Source: Mangrovivirga cuniculi (GTDB lineage Bacteria; Bacteroidota; Bacteroidia; Cytophagales; Cyclobacteriaceae). From it: a DNA stretch of 64,000 nt. Location of the stretch: contig NZ_CP028923.1 of the NCBI RefSeq assembly GCF_005166025.1, positions 124,001 to 188,000 on the forward strand, written 5' to 3'. The position numbers were made by a program, and so were the translations under genes. The notes under the pieces are model-generated. The model did no database searches. It worked only from the letters and a program-made list of their open reading frames with translations, and was not told the origin of the DNA. Each line of letters opens with the position of its first letter. The stretch's first letter is position 1. Below are positions 38,255 to 47,586 of this stretch, one piece after another.

Positions 38255-38788
38255 TTACTCAATAGTGTCATTTTTGTCTCCCAACCCAAGTTCTTCTAAT
38301 ACATAATCTGTATAATCATGAACAGGATTGGTATAAATCATTACCAGATCACCTGACTTATCAAATACGATCTGGAGTCTCTTATCTTTTGCGACCTTAC
38401 TGACCGCTTCAAAAACCTGATCCATCACAGGTTTTATTATTTCTTCTTTCTTCAAATAGAAAAGGCCTTTAAAACCAAATACCTTTTGCTGGTAATCCTG
38501 AATTTCTTTTTCCTTTTCCTTTATTTCTTCTTTCCGTTCTTTGATCATTTCTTCAGTAAGAAGAACTTTTTCTGCTTCAAGAGCCTCATACATCGATTCC
38601 TTCTCAGCAATCATCTCTTTTATTTCCTCCTGCCAACTTCGTGCCAATTCTTGAATTTTTGATTGAGCCTCCTTGTATTCAGGCATTTGATTCAATACAT
38701 AATCTGTATCAACATAGCCGAATTTCTGGCTAAAGCCAGTAAATGAAAGGCCTATAAAAAGAAGATGTAGAAGAAATATTTTTCGCAT
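38255..38788 (-). CDS. OmpH/Skp family periplasmic chaperone (first copy)
   Basis: Second Skp-like protein, 177 residues: signal peptide MRKIFLLHLLFIGLSF ending GFS before QKFGYVDTDYVLNQMPEY. A strongly charged coiled-coil arm (about 45-105, rich in Glu and Lys) and a conserved C-terminal strand KRLQIVFDKSGDLVMIY follow. It shares one base with the bamA stop (TAATG), so its translation is coupled to bamA. The two ompH copies share the YVDTDYVL/YTNVDYVL start but differ in arm composition (Glu/Lys versus Gln). Confidence 0.92.
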   Translation of the reverse strand: MRKIFLLHLLFIGLSFTGFSQKFGYVDTDYVLNQMPEYKEAQSKIQELARSWQEEIKEMIAEKESMYEALEAEKVLLTEEMIKERKEEIKEKEKEIQDYQQKVFGFKGLFYLKKEEIIKPVMDQVFEAVSKVAKDKRLQIVFDKSGDLVMIYTNPVHDYTDYVLEELGLGDKNDTIE

Positions 38789-41471
38789 TATCTTAACTGA
38801 TTTCCAATTGTAAAGTGGAATTGTGGTCCACTTATATCAATCTGGCCAGGCAACTGATCGAACCCATATGCCCAGTCAATTCCAATCAAACCAAATGCCG
38901 GCATAAATATTCTGGCACCTACACCAGCTGAACGATATAAATTAAACGGATTAAAGTCCTGATAATTATTCCAGTTATTTCCTGCCTCAGTAAATCCGAG
39001 TACATAAATAGTTGCACCCGGGTTAGTTGAGATCGGATATCTTAATTCCATAGTGTATTTTGAGAACACAACACCACCATAAATTTCATCACCAGCAGGT
39101 GAGGCACTTCCGCTGTATGCAGGAGGTGTAACAGCATTATCATCGTATCCTCTTAATGCAATAATTTCCTGGCCGATCTGGAAATTTGTTCCTGCCAGTC
39201 CACTACCTCCCATAACATATCTTTCAAAAGGAGAAATTCCTTTATCTATATCATAGGTCCCAAGGAATCCAAAATTAGCTTTTGCATGAAACACAAGGTC
39301 TCCGGCTATAGCAGAAAAATAACTTATATCCAGATCCCATTTATGATACTCAATCCATTCATTAACCTCTTCTGAATCTTCCACTTCTGCGCCTTCGGAA
39401 AAGTCGAAAGATGAAAATGGAGGTGTTAATGCAACAGATAAACTAATCGATGAGCCTGATCTGGTGTAAATCGGGTTATCAATGTTACTTCTGGATATAG
39501 TTGTGTTTAAAGTTAAGCTATTGAATCTACCGTCGTCCACGGAAAGACCCAAATAAGGATAATTATCCAGATCGTAAATAGAATAGGCTATTGAATTTGA
39601 TACCTGGAAGAAATCATCAGGCCACCTTACTCTTCTACCTAAACCAACAGAAAGAGACGTAAGCTTTAAGCTACCTGTGAAACTAGTCGGATCAAAAAAG
39701 CTCGCACCTGACCTTACCACAGTGTGACTTAAGTTAACTGAAAATGCATTTGGCTTTCTTCCTCCGAGCCATGGTTCCTGGAAAGAAAATGAATAAGACT
39801 GGAACTGTCGTCCACTAGCCTGGACTCTTATACTAAGTCTTTGACCATCACCTCTTGGAACTGGTCTCCATTTACTTAAATCAAATAAATTTTTTGTTGA
39901 GAAATTATTCAGAGATAATCCCAGAGTACCAACAAATCCATAAATACCTCCCCAACCTCCAGACAATTCAATCTGGTCATTTGATTGTTCAGCCAGAACC
40001 CAGTGAATATCTACAGTACTTTCTTCAGCATCCGGAAAATATTGCGGCTCTATTTGCTCAGGATCGAAAAACCCTAATTGAGCAAGTCTCTGGTTAGTTT
40101 TAATCAAATTGCTTCGACTAAACTTTTCTCCTGGCCTGGTCGATAATTCTCTTAATATAACATGGTCATGTGTCTGATTATTCCCTTTTACCAGCACCTG
40201 GTCTATGGTAGCAATACTACCCTCCATTATTCTCATCTCAATATCTATAGAGTCTCCCTCTACTAACACTTCGACTGGTTGAATATTGAAGAATAAGTAA
40301 CCATTATCCGTGTAAAGTGAGTTGATATCACGATTACCGGTAGGGTCGAAATTCAACCTCTTACTTAACTTTTCTTTATCGTATACATCTCCCTTTTCAA
40401 TTCCAAGAACAGTTGATAAAGTTTCATCAGTATACAGGTAATTTCCTGTCCAGATTATGTCTCTGAAATAATATCTATCTCCTTCGTCTACCGTAATATT
40501 CACATTAATATTTCGGTTGTCATTGTAGTAAACCGTATCACTAACAATTTCTGCATCGCGATATCCTTTGCTATTGTAGAAATCAACAATCAGGTTTCGG
40601 TCATTGCGATATTCCTTAGGAATAAATTTTGATGCATTAAAAAAGTTTAATTTGACATGTTCATTCACATATTCTGTCACTTTATCTTTTGTGATTGAAC
40701 CTTCAGGAGTTAAAACCTGGGTGACATTTTTAGGTTTGAAATTAAACAGTCTGGAAAACATGTCTTTGAATATGCTAACTCTGGCATATTCATTTGTTTT
40801 CTTCATCTTATTTCTCAAACGGACATCCGTAAAATGGTCATTGCCATCAAAGCTTACTTCATTTATTCTTACTTTAACTCCCTTGTCAATATTAATACGC
40901 AATTTGGCATAATTGCTTAACGCCGTATCTGCTACCTGAATAATTTCAACATCAGCTTTTGGGAAGCCTTTCTCAACAAAATATTTTTTTATTGTGAGCT
41001 GAGTGTTTTTCTTTAGTACATCAGTAACAACACTACCCCTTATCAGTCCCATCTCATCTTGCAGATTTTCCTGGGTAGTTTTGTTTACTCCATTAACTTC
41101 ATAAGTGGAAAGCCTTGGTTGTTCCTTTAATGCAAGTTCAAGATAAACCTTTTCTCCCTGAACTTTGGTTATATTGACTTCTACATCACCAAGGATTCTT
41201 TGTTTCCAAAGATTCTTTACTGCATTTGAAATTGCCTCCCCAGGAATCTTAATCTTATCACCAACTTTTAATCCTGAAAGGGATATTAAAGCATTATTAT
41301 CAAGATACTCAACGCCCGAAACTGTTATTTCAGCTATTTCGTATTCCTTTGGGTCTGAATAATTCAGTTCAAATTTCTTATTTTCTTTTTCTGAAATCTG
41401 TCCAACCCTATTTGTCCAAAAGCGGTTGATACAAAACCTGCTAAAAAAACAAAAACTATTAATTTTCTCAT
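38788..41471 (-). CDS. bamA: Outer membrane assembly factor BamA, frame break after the signal peptide
   Basis: Central barrel of the complex that inserts outer-membrane proteins. ATG at 41469-41471 overlaps the uppS stop as ATGA and starts a good signal peptide, MRKLIVFVFLAGFVSTAFGQ, but that frame stops at TGA after RNLN. A shift of one base back near 41411-41413 gives NRVGQISEKENKKFELNY and then POTRA domains (VSGVEYLDNNALISLSGLKVGDKI) and the barrel, open to 38788. GGWGGIYGFVGTLGLSLNNF and the last strand FHFTIGNQLR are present. With the break repaired the length is about 894 residues. As written, only the part from residue ATG at 41052 would be read, without the signal peptide. BamA is essential, so the break is probably not real. 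Confidence 0.9.
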
Positions 41472-42208
41472 GCGTCGCTTTTCAATTGTTCACTGATTTT
41501 TCCAAAACGTCTCTCTCTTCTTTGGTAAGAAAGAATAGCTTTTGCTAATTCTTCCTTATTAAAATCAGGCCATAATGTCTCAGTAAAGTATAATTCAGTA
41601 TATGCTGACTGCCATAACAGATAATTACTTATCCTCATCTCACCACTGGTCCTTATCATTAGTTCCGGATCAGGAAAATCGGCAGTCATCAAGTTATTTT
41701 TAATTGTATTTTCATCAATATCTTCAGTCTTTAAATTTCCTTTTTCAACCTCTGAAGATATTTTTTTCATAGCCTGGGTTATTTCCCATCTACCGCTATA
41801 ACTTATTGCCAAAATTAAATTTAAACCGGAGTTCTCGCGGGTCCTTTCTATCGCTTCCAATAACTCCCTTTTACATTTTTTAGGTAAAGAATCAGTATCC
41901 CCAATTGTATGGAGTTTAACATTATTCTTTGTTAGTGTCTTTAACTCCTTACGAATTGTACTAACTAACAGTTCCATTAAACCAGTCACCTCGTCTTTCG
42001 GGCGACTCCAGTTTTCTGTGGAGAATGCATATAACGTCAGATACTCAACTCCAATTTCTGCACACCCTTCAGTCACATCTCTAACTGCATTTACTGCATT
42101 TCGATGACCGAATAAACGGACTGCGCCCTTTTTCTTGGCCCATCTTCCATTTCCATCCATAATCACAGCTATGTGAGAAGGAATATTTGACTTATCGATA
42201 TGCTCCAT
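41468..42208 (-). CDS. uppS: Isoprenyl transferase (undecaprenyl diphosphate synthase)
   Basis: Makes the C55 lipid carrier for peptidoglycan and glycan export. The family start HIAVIMDGNGRWAKKKG has the catalytic Asp and the diphosphate-binding Arg, followed by GHRNAVNAVRD, TLYAFSTENW and the C-terminal PDPELMIRTSGEMRISNYLLWQ. ATG at 42206-42208 (MEHIDKSNIPSH) gives 246 residues. A start seven codons upstream is possible. Its TGA overlaps the bamA ATG. Confidence 0.96.
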   Translation of the reverse strand: MEHIDKSNIPSHIAVIMDGNGRWAKKKGAVRLFGHRNAVNAVRDVTEGCAEIGVEYLTLYAFSTENWSRPKDEVTGLMELLVSTIRKELKTLTKNNVKLHTIGDTDSLPKKCKRELLEAIERTRENSGLNLILAISYSGRWEITQAMKKISSEVEKGNLKTEDIDENTIKNNLMTADFPDPELMIRTSGEMRISNYLLWQSAYTELYFTETLWPDFNKEELAKAILSYQRRERRFGKISEQLKSDA

Positions 42209-42312
42209 TAAATGTTCCACAACCCGCAAAAATATAGCGCAATCTACAAAAAAGCTATGGTTAAGCTAAATAAGATGAAGTTAATCTTTGTTAAGTTGAA
42301 ATTTAAGGATTT

Positions 42313-43067
42313 TTAGTTCGGATCGACGGGGCAAGGAATCTTTATTATGACATAGTTGAGGGTAAAATGAAGGTTATAATACCAGTCATTATCATACTTA
42401 TTGCCATATTGATAACTATACCCATTGGCACCTTTATTTAAACCGGCATTTGTATCTGGCAACTCAGATACTCCGTCTATATAATCAAAGAATGTTTTTC
42501 TGAAACCCAACTCAACGCCCAGATGCCAATGGCGATTCAGCTTCCATTTCATTCCGGCTCCAAATGGTATGACTGGTTGAATATTGCTATAGGAATAAGG
42601 CCCGGGATCGTCTCCAAATAACCAGAAGCCTCCAAGCCCAGCAAAAATATAAGGACTGGTTTTATAAGGTGATTTGATCTGTCGATAGTCAAGAAAATGA
42701 AATTCCCCAACAGCCATCAATTCTAATATCGAAACATTAAAGGATGAATTTCTTCTGTCACTGAAGTTATCAGCAGGTCTTGAATCGTCTCCTGATAAAT
42801 TATTGTAAGTTAGCTGTGCCCTCCACCCCATAAATTCATTCATGTTTTGTCGATAAAACATTCCTATTGAAGGCCTTAAATAAAGTGGATTAACAGATTT
42901 AACAACTTCTCCGATATAGGCTGCACCTCCTGCTGCCACACCGACTTCTTTATATGTCGGCAATTCTTGTGACTTCAGGTTAGCTCCAGTAAAAAAAATC
43001 ACCAAAAAAATGGGAGTATGTTTCCAAGTTTACTCCCTAATATTTTAATTAAATTATTATGATTCAC
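42313..43067 (-). CDS. DUF6089-like outer-membrane barrel protein, frame break at a T7 run
   Basis: A predicted outer-membrane barrel of about 250 residues. The mature part ELPTYKEVGVAAGGAAYIGEVVKS and the strands MKWKLNRHWHLGVELGFRKTF are typical of the family. GTG at 43065-43067, one base after the upstream stop, begins NHNNLIKILGSKLGNILPFF and then hits a stop. Adding one T to the run at 43004-43010 (plus-strand A7) joins it to LVIFFTGANLKSQELPT and makes a normal signal peptide with Gln at +1. As written, the only other start is a TTG that leaves too short a signal. It lies between a paralogue and uppS. Confidence 0.75.
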
Positions 43068-43068
43068 T

Positions 43069-44130
43069 TTATCTGAATTTTGATCTTCTAATTCTACCAG
43101 ATCCCAAAATATACGACAACTTAACCCTGGTTACAATAAATATATCATTATCATCCTGATTTCCTCTCATATTAGCCAAATCACCTTCACCTCCCCGGCT
43201 TCCAAAGCCTCGGTAAACGTTATATCCACCAACATTCTCCATATTAGCACTAGTCATCAGTGAGTTTCCAGGCCTGGCTTCACCCTCAGAAGAAAAATCC
43301 TCATCTGACCTGTAGGACATCGCTCTGGCTAAATCAGAGTTTAATTCATTCAGATCGACATAATAGCCACTTACATCATCGATATAATCGGTAAAAAGTA
43401 AATTATACTCAAACTCAACAGCCAAATTTAATGAATTAGTAAGCTTGAATGTAGTACCTATACCGAATGGAACTGCAATAATAGTTTTACTGTAGGGTTC
43501 AACGTTATAGGCATCGCTATATTGTCCTTCTGTACCTAAAGGTTCCAGATCAACCCATTCACCTGCCTCTGCAAGTGTATTACCCCAGGAATCTACTTCT
43601 CCAACTTTTCCCTGTGGATTATGAAAAACAGCTGATACACCCGCAAAGATGTATGGGTTCCAATCATTTCGAGTTACATAGGTGCCGTTGTTACTGTAAA
43701 GAAATAATTCAGCTCTGGCTCCTACCTGAAAGATTCTATTTCTAAAACTTAAATTTCTTACATACCGATATTGCCCATCATCATCATTTGGATCTGCAGA
43801 TTCAAAATCATCACCTCTTAGGGTACCATAAGTGAAAAATCCTGATGCTTGAAATCTTTGCCCCAGTCTTCTTGTTACTGATAATGTAAATGCAGGTCGG
43901 GTAAATTTTAGATCGGTACTAAATGAGCTGGAGGTAGGAGTAATGTCTCCAAAATAATTCATTGCTCCTATGCCAATATCTATCGTAGTATATTGAAATC
44001 TACGATCAAACTTTTTCTTAAACCCTCTGAAGTTCGATACAGTTTGGCGACCGCGACGGCCCTGAGCATATGTGTCAGCTACAGATATAGATAAAAAGAG
44101 AATTACAAGTGAAAATATTAAGGATCGCAT
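43069..44130 (-). CDS. DUF6089-like outer-membrane barrel protein
   Basis: A 353-residue exported protein: signal peptide MRSLIFSLVILFLSISV ending DTYA before QGRRGRQTV, then a basic segment and barrel strands (YTTIDIGIGAMNYFGDITP, NPYIFAGVSAVFHNP, VPFGIGTTFKLTNSLNLAVEFEY). The C-terminus is basic (RIRRSKFR). The protein is related in plan to the next gene, so the pair may be tandem paralogues. It sits between nadK and uppS, in an operon for outer-membrane assembly; its exact role is unknown. Confidence 0.8.
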   Translation of the reverse strand: MRSLIFSLVILFLSISVADTYAQGRRGRQTVSNFRGFKKKFDRRFQYTTIDIGIGAMNYFGDITPTSSSFSTDLKFTRPAFTLSVTRRLGQRFQASGFFTYGTLRGDDFESADPNDDDGQYRYVRNLSFRNRIFQVGARAELFLYSNNGTYVTRNDWNPYIFAGVSAVFHNPQGKVGEVDSWGNTLAEAGEWVDLEPLGTEGQYSDAYNVEPYSKTIIAVPFGIGTTFKLTNSLNLAVEFEYNLLFTDYIDDVSGYYVDLNELNSDLARAMSYRSDEDFSSEGEARPGNSLMTSANMENVGGYNVYRGFGSRGGEGDLANMRGNQDDNDIFIVTRVKLSYILGSGRIRRSKFR

Positions 44131-44170
44131 ATATTTTTAGATATCTTATCAGAAAGTTAATTGATTTATA

Positions 44171-45049
44171 TTAATTTCTTAAATCGAGACCCCAATTTAA
44201 TTTTTGCCTCAATGTATTTAAAAAATTAATTCCCTCCAATTTTATTAGGTTACAATGAAAACTTTCTCGACGAACTGCCATTTCAATACTATCATCCACT
44301 GTGAATGACCTTGAATCCAGAGATACCAGAAAGTTTTTTGCTCTTCCTTCTATTTCAAAAGAAATCACACTGTTATCACTAACAACTAATGGCCTGACAT
44401 TTAAATTATGCGGACTGATCGGTGTGATGATGAAATTTTTGGACTCAGGCATTACAACCGGACCCCCACAGCTTAATGAATACCCGGTGGAACCGGTAGG
44501 TGTTGCAACAATCAGACCATCAGACCAATATGAATTTAAATATTCCCCATCTATATAAGTATGCACCACAATCATTGAAGAAGTATCCTTTTTTGTGATA
44601 GCAATTTCATTTAATGCAAATCGCTGGTTACCAAAAATTTCGCTTTCAGACTCCAAATGCAGTAAGCTCCGGTTTTCAATGCTGTATTGGCTGTTTAGCA
44701 ACATGTCGATAGCATTTTCAATATTCTCCTTTGGAGTTGAAGCAAGAAAACCCAGTCTGCCAGTGTTGATCCCAAGAATTGGAGTCATCAGACTACCAAT
44801 ATGAGTCACCGTTTCAAGTAGGGTTCCATCTCCACCCATACTTATCATAAATTTTGCATTCCGAAGATCATCTCTTCCATCATAGACTTTGATTCCCTCT
44901 AAAGCATTTTCAGAGATGTCTTTTAGGTAATTTCCAAAGTCCTTGGAAACCAGGATGTGTATGCCGTGCTTTTTAAGGAGAGAGGTAACTTGTTTGAAAT
45001 ATTTCAGGATTCCGGAATCACCCGTACGTCCATTTATAGCTATTTGCAT
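44171..45049 (-). CDS. nadK: NAD kinase
   Basis: Phosphorylates NAD to NADP. The 292-residue protein has the GGDGTLLET motif (catalytic Asp), the GRLGFLAS segment, the LNEIAI adenosine-binding segment and the glycine-rich PTGSTGYSLSCGGPV motif. The length is normal. The start lies three bases after the CBS gene stop. Confidence 0.96.
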   Translation of the reverse strand: MQIAINGRTGDSGILKYFKQVTSLLKKHGIHILVSKDFGNYLKDISENALEGIKVYDGRDDLRNAKFMISMGGDGTLLETVTHIGSLMTPILGINTGRLGFLASTPKENIENAIDMLLNSQYSIENRSLLHLESESEIFGNQRFALNEIAITKKDTSSMIVVHTYIDGEYLNSYWSDGLIVATPTGSTGYSLSCGGPVVMPESKNFIITPISPHNLNVRPLVVSDNSVISFEIEGRAKNFLVSLDSRSFTVDDSIEMAVRRESFHCNLIKLEGINFLNTLRQKLNWGLDLRN

Positions 45050-45052
45050 AAA

Positions 45053-45718
45053 TCAAATATCAAGAAACTTGAAGAGAATATCCAACCTTTCCTGGTTTAC
45101 ATCATTCCCGAGACTCTCCTCAAATGTTGCGATTATTTTATAATTAAATCGTTCCAGTGTTGCGACTGTTCTGGATACGTCAATCGTATTAAGTTTTAAT
45201 GTTAACTTAATTTTTTCCGGGTCTAAAAGATCACTTTGTATACTACTTGATAAGATTTTAACATCATCTGCCTCAATCAATCTGGCCAATTCGGCCATTG
45301 AATAATCGATTTTTTTCATTGACAAAACCAGTATTCCCCCCTGACTTTGAACTGCAGCAGATTGAGCGAAGGCAATCAATGCATCCTGAATAGTAATCAC
45401 ACCAATATATTTATCTTCCTTATCAAGTACAGCTACAACTTGTGAATCATTATCGGTAGAAACTTTCATTACATCATATAGATGTTTGTCTTCGTAAACA
45501 AAACAGCTTTGACCTGAAAGTAAAAAATCACCGACTTTAGAAGAAAGCTCGTTAGAAGTAAAAATTATATCTTCAGATATTAATCCCTTGAAACTTTCCT
45601 CATCAATAACCGGAAGCTCCTTGACCCGCAGTTCCTCCATCCAGGTGATTGCTTTCGCAGAATCATCTGTCAGTTTTAAAGGAGGAATCATGTGATTGAT
45701 CAATTCGTGAGCGATCAT
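45053..45718 (-). CDS. CBS-domain protein with a C-terminal ACT-like region
   Basis: A cytoplasmic protein of 221 residues. Residues 1-125 form a CBS pair (LTDDSAKAITWMEELRVKELPVIDE and VVAVLDKEDKYIGVITIQDAL), a module that often binds adenosine nucleotides. Residues 135-215 look like an ACT-type fold (GGILVLSMKKIDYSMAELARLI). No enzymatic domain is attached. Its ATG overlaps the hydrolase stop as ATGA. Adjacency to nadK suggests, as inference only, a link to adenine-nucleotide status. Confidence 0.82.
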   Translation of the reverse strand: MIAHELINHMIPPLKLTDDSAKAITWMEELRVKELPVIDEESFKGLISEDIIFTSNELSSKVGDFLLSGQSCFVYEDKHLYDVMKVSTDNDSQVVAVLDKEDKYIGVITIQDALIAFAQSAAVQSQGGILVLSMKKIDYSMAELARLIEADDVKILSSSIQSDLLDPEKIKLTLKLNTIDVSRTVATLERFNYKIIATFEESLGNDVNQERLDILFKFLDI

Positions 45719-46482
45719 ACAGTTACGTTTTCCAGAAAGTCTTCAAGTATTTCATTAAATGTTTCAGGGTGTTCCATCATTGGAGCATGACAACATTTAT
45801 CGATAAATCTAAGTGTGCTATTTGGTATAAGTCTGTTAAATTCATGTGCCACCATCGGTGGAGTAATAGTGTCATTTAACCCCCATATTAACAATGTCGG
45901 AGCTTTAATGTTTACTATTTCTTTAGCCATGTTGTTTCTTTGGGCACTCTTGGCAATAGCTACAATTCTCATACACTTAGGAATGGAATTCGTAGTTTCA
46001 AATACCTCATCAATATATTCGTCAGTAATTACTTCAGGATCATAAAAGGTGTATTCAACACGTTCTTTTATGTATTCATAATTTCCTCTTTTTGGAAATG
46101 ATCCCCCCATGCTATTTTCAAAAAGTCCTGAAGAACCTGTAAGTATAAGGCTTTTGACCTTATCAGGATGCTTTAAAGTATATATTAAAGCTATATGACC
46201 TCCAAGAGAATTCCCCATCACAGTCATATCATTTATTCCCATTTCATCAACAAAGCCTTCAACATATGCATTCAATCCTTCCAATCCAGCCTGTCTTAAA
46301 GGCATTTCATAAATTGGTAACAGAGGAATCAAAATCCTGTAGCGATCAGAAAAGTGATTAACAACACTATCCCAGTTGCTTAGCGCACCAAATAGTCCAT
46401 GCAAAAGAACTAAAGTTTCTCCTTGCCCTTCATCGATATAGCTGTAATCCTTTATTGTTTTTATATCTACAGTTTTACTCAT
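45715..46482 (-). CDS. Alpha/beta hydrolase
   Basis: A 255-residue serine hydrolase. The nucleophile elbow is GNSLGG at about residue 92, with oxyanion segment LLHGLFGALSNW, acid residue in LLIWGLNDTITPP and His in DKCCHAPMMEHP. All triad residues are present. The substrate is unknown; the family covers esterases, thioesterases and C-C hydrolases. It is translationally coupled to the CBS gene. Confidence 0.87.
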   Translation of the reverse strand: MSKTVDIKTIKDYSYIDEGQGETLVLLHGLFGALSNWDSVVNHFSDRYRILIPLLPIYEMPLRQAGLEGLNAYVEGFVDEMGINDMTVMGNSLGGHIALIYTLKHPDKVKSLILTGSSGLFENSMGGSFPKRGNYEYIKERVEYTFYDPEVITDEYIDEVFETTNSIPKCMRIVAIAKSAQRNNMAKEIVNIKAPTLLIWGLNDTITPPMVAHEFNRLIPNSTLRFIDKCCHAPMMEHPETFNEILEDFLENVTV

Positions 46483-46535
46483 CTGTGTTTCTTTCTAAAT
46501 AAATATAATTAAAAAACCTTTAAAATGTAGTTATG

Positions 46536-47069
46536 TTATGCCTCTTCTTCTCCGAACATATCCTTTATATCATAGAACATTTCATTGATAGATGGAATTA
46601 TTTTACTGAGTAAAACACCTATCTGAGGCGCTATCGGCTCAACCATTGGGATCATTAGCGAGCCTTCCACAAAACTCAATGGCAATTCTACATCCAGTAT
46701 TGCTATGATCCATAAGATTATACTTGCTCCCAGCGCCCACTTAAAGGCTCCAAAAACAGCACCGGCTAATTGATCAACGTTGCCTAAAATTGTCTTGTCA
46801 AGTATTGACTTAAATAACTTTACAAGGGTATTGACCAAAAATATTACCCCAACAAAAATGATTATAAAAGCAATTAAGGGAATTAATGGCCCCAGGCTTT
46901 CAAAATATGTCGAAAGTAATCCAATACTAAAATGTAATAGCTTAAATCCTAAAACTATTGCCAGAATAAATGCCACCAGACCGGCAAACTCAAGTAAAAA
47001 CCCTTTTTTATATCCACTATAGGCACCAATGCCCAGTAGTATAATAATAACAATATCTATTATTGCCAC
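46536..47069 (-). CDS. cvpA: CvpA family membrane protein
   Basis: A 177-residue protein with four hydrophobic segments, beginning IIDIVIIILLGIGAYSGYKKGFLLEFAGLVAFILA, the hallmark of CvpA. The third and fourth segments surround a conserved LVKLFKSILDKTILGNVDQLAGAVFG. In other bacteria CvpA affects colicin V secretion and envelope stability; the mechanism is not settled. It starts seven bases after the yqeY stop. Confidence 0.87.
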   Translation of the reverse strand: MAIIDIVIIILLGIGAYSGYKKGFLLEFAGLVAFILAIVLGFKLLHFSIGLLSTYFESLGPLIPLIAFIIIFVGVIFLVNTLVKLFKSILDKTILGNVDQLAGAVFGAFKWALGASIILWIIAILDVELPLSFVEGSLMIPMVEPIAPQIGVLLSKIIPSINEMFYDIKDMFGEEEA

Positions 47070-47076
47070 TCTATAA

Positions 47077-47529
47077 TTATTTATTTAAAAGTTGCTTCAC
47101 TTTATCGGCAATCACTTTACCGTCAGCTTTTCCTGCAAGCTTCTTCGTAGCAGCACCCATTACTTTACCCATATCCTGTGGGCCTGAAGCTCCAACTTCT
47201 TTAATAATATTTTCGAGCTCTATTTCTATTTCCTCCTCACTCATTTGCTTCGGCAGGAACCGTTCTATTACAGCTAGTTCCTTTTTCTCCTTATCGGCAA
47301 GATCTTCCCTGTTTTGCTGCTCAAAAAGCTCTATCGATTCTTTTCTTTGTTTAGCTGCTTTTGTTAATAGCTTGATCTCCTCACTCTCTCCAACTGCACC
47401 TTTACCACCTTTTTCAGTCTCTGCCAGTAGAATTAATGACTTTATTGCTCTCAAAGCTCTCAATTCATCCTGGTTTTTGGCTTTCATTGCAGCTTTTATT
47501 CCTTCTTCTACCTGTTGTTTAAGACTCAT
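47077..47529 (-). CDS. GatB/YqeY domain-containing protein
   Basis: A 150-residue protein made only of the YqeY fold, homologous to the tRNA-binding tail of GatB. Motifs include MKAKNQDELRALRAIKSLI, the RFLPKQMSEEEIE segment, and the C-terminal DMGKVMGAATKKLAGKADGKVIADKVKQLL. A role in tRNA-dependent amidation is often inferred but has not been proven. It is the first gene of the long minus-strand operon and is divergent from pdxJ. Confidence 0.92.
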   Translation of the reverse strand: MSLKQQVEEGIKAAMKAKNQDELRALRAIKSLILLAETEKGGKGAVGESEEIKLLTKAAKQRKESIELFEQQNREDLADKEKKELAVIERFLPKQMSEEEIEIELENIIKEVGASGPQDMGKVMGAATKKLAGKADGKVIADKVKQLLNK

Positions 47530-47534
47530 ATCTG

Positions 47535-47542
47535 TATCTTTG
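47535..47542 (+). promoter_or_regulatory. -7 box in the yqeY-pdxJ divergent region
   Basis: TATCTTTG fits TAnnTTTG and lies 44 bases before the pdxJ ATG. A TTG 17 bases upstream is a possible but close-spaced -33 element. Confidence 0.4.
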
Positions 47543-47586
47543 AAATAAAGTTAGTTTGTCGCAAGATATACATTTTGAAATAAATT

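Noticed and set aside
41443-41449. T7 run in the bamA signal peptide as the site of the missing base
   Set aside because: Repair here would turn the hydrophobic signal core into an Arg/Cys/Asn-rich stretch, whereas repair at 41411-41413 keeps a good signal peptide with Gln at +1.
47063-47548. A 161-codon open frame on the plus strand opposite yqeY
   Set aside because: It is Ser/Phe/Leu-rich, the mirror of a Lys/Glu-rich helical gene, and yqeY has a clear family match. It is a shadow frame.
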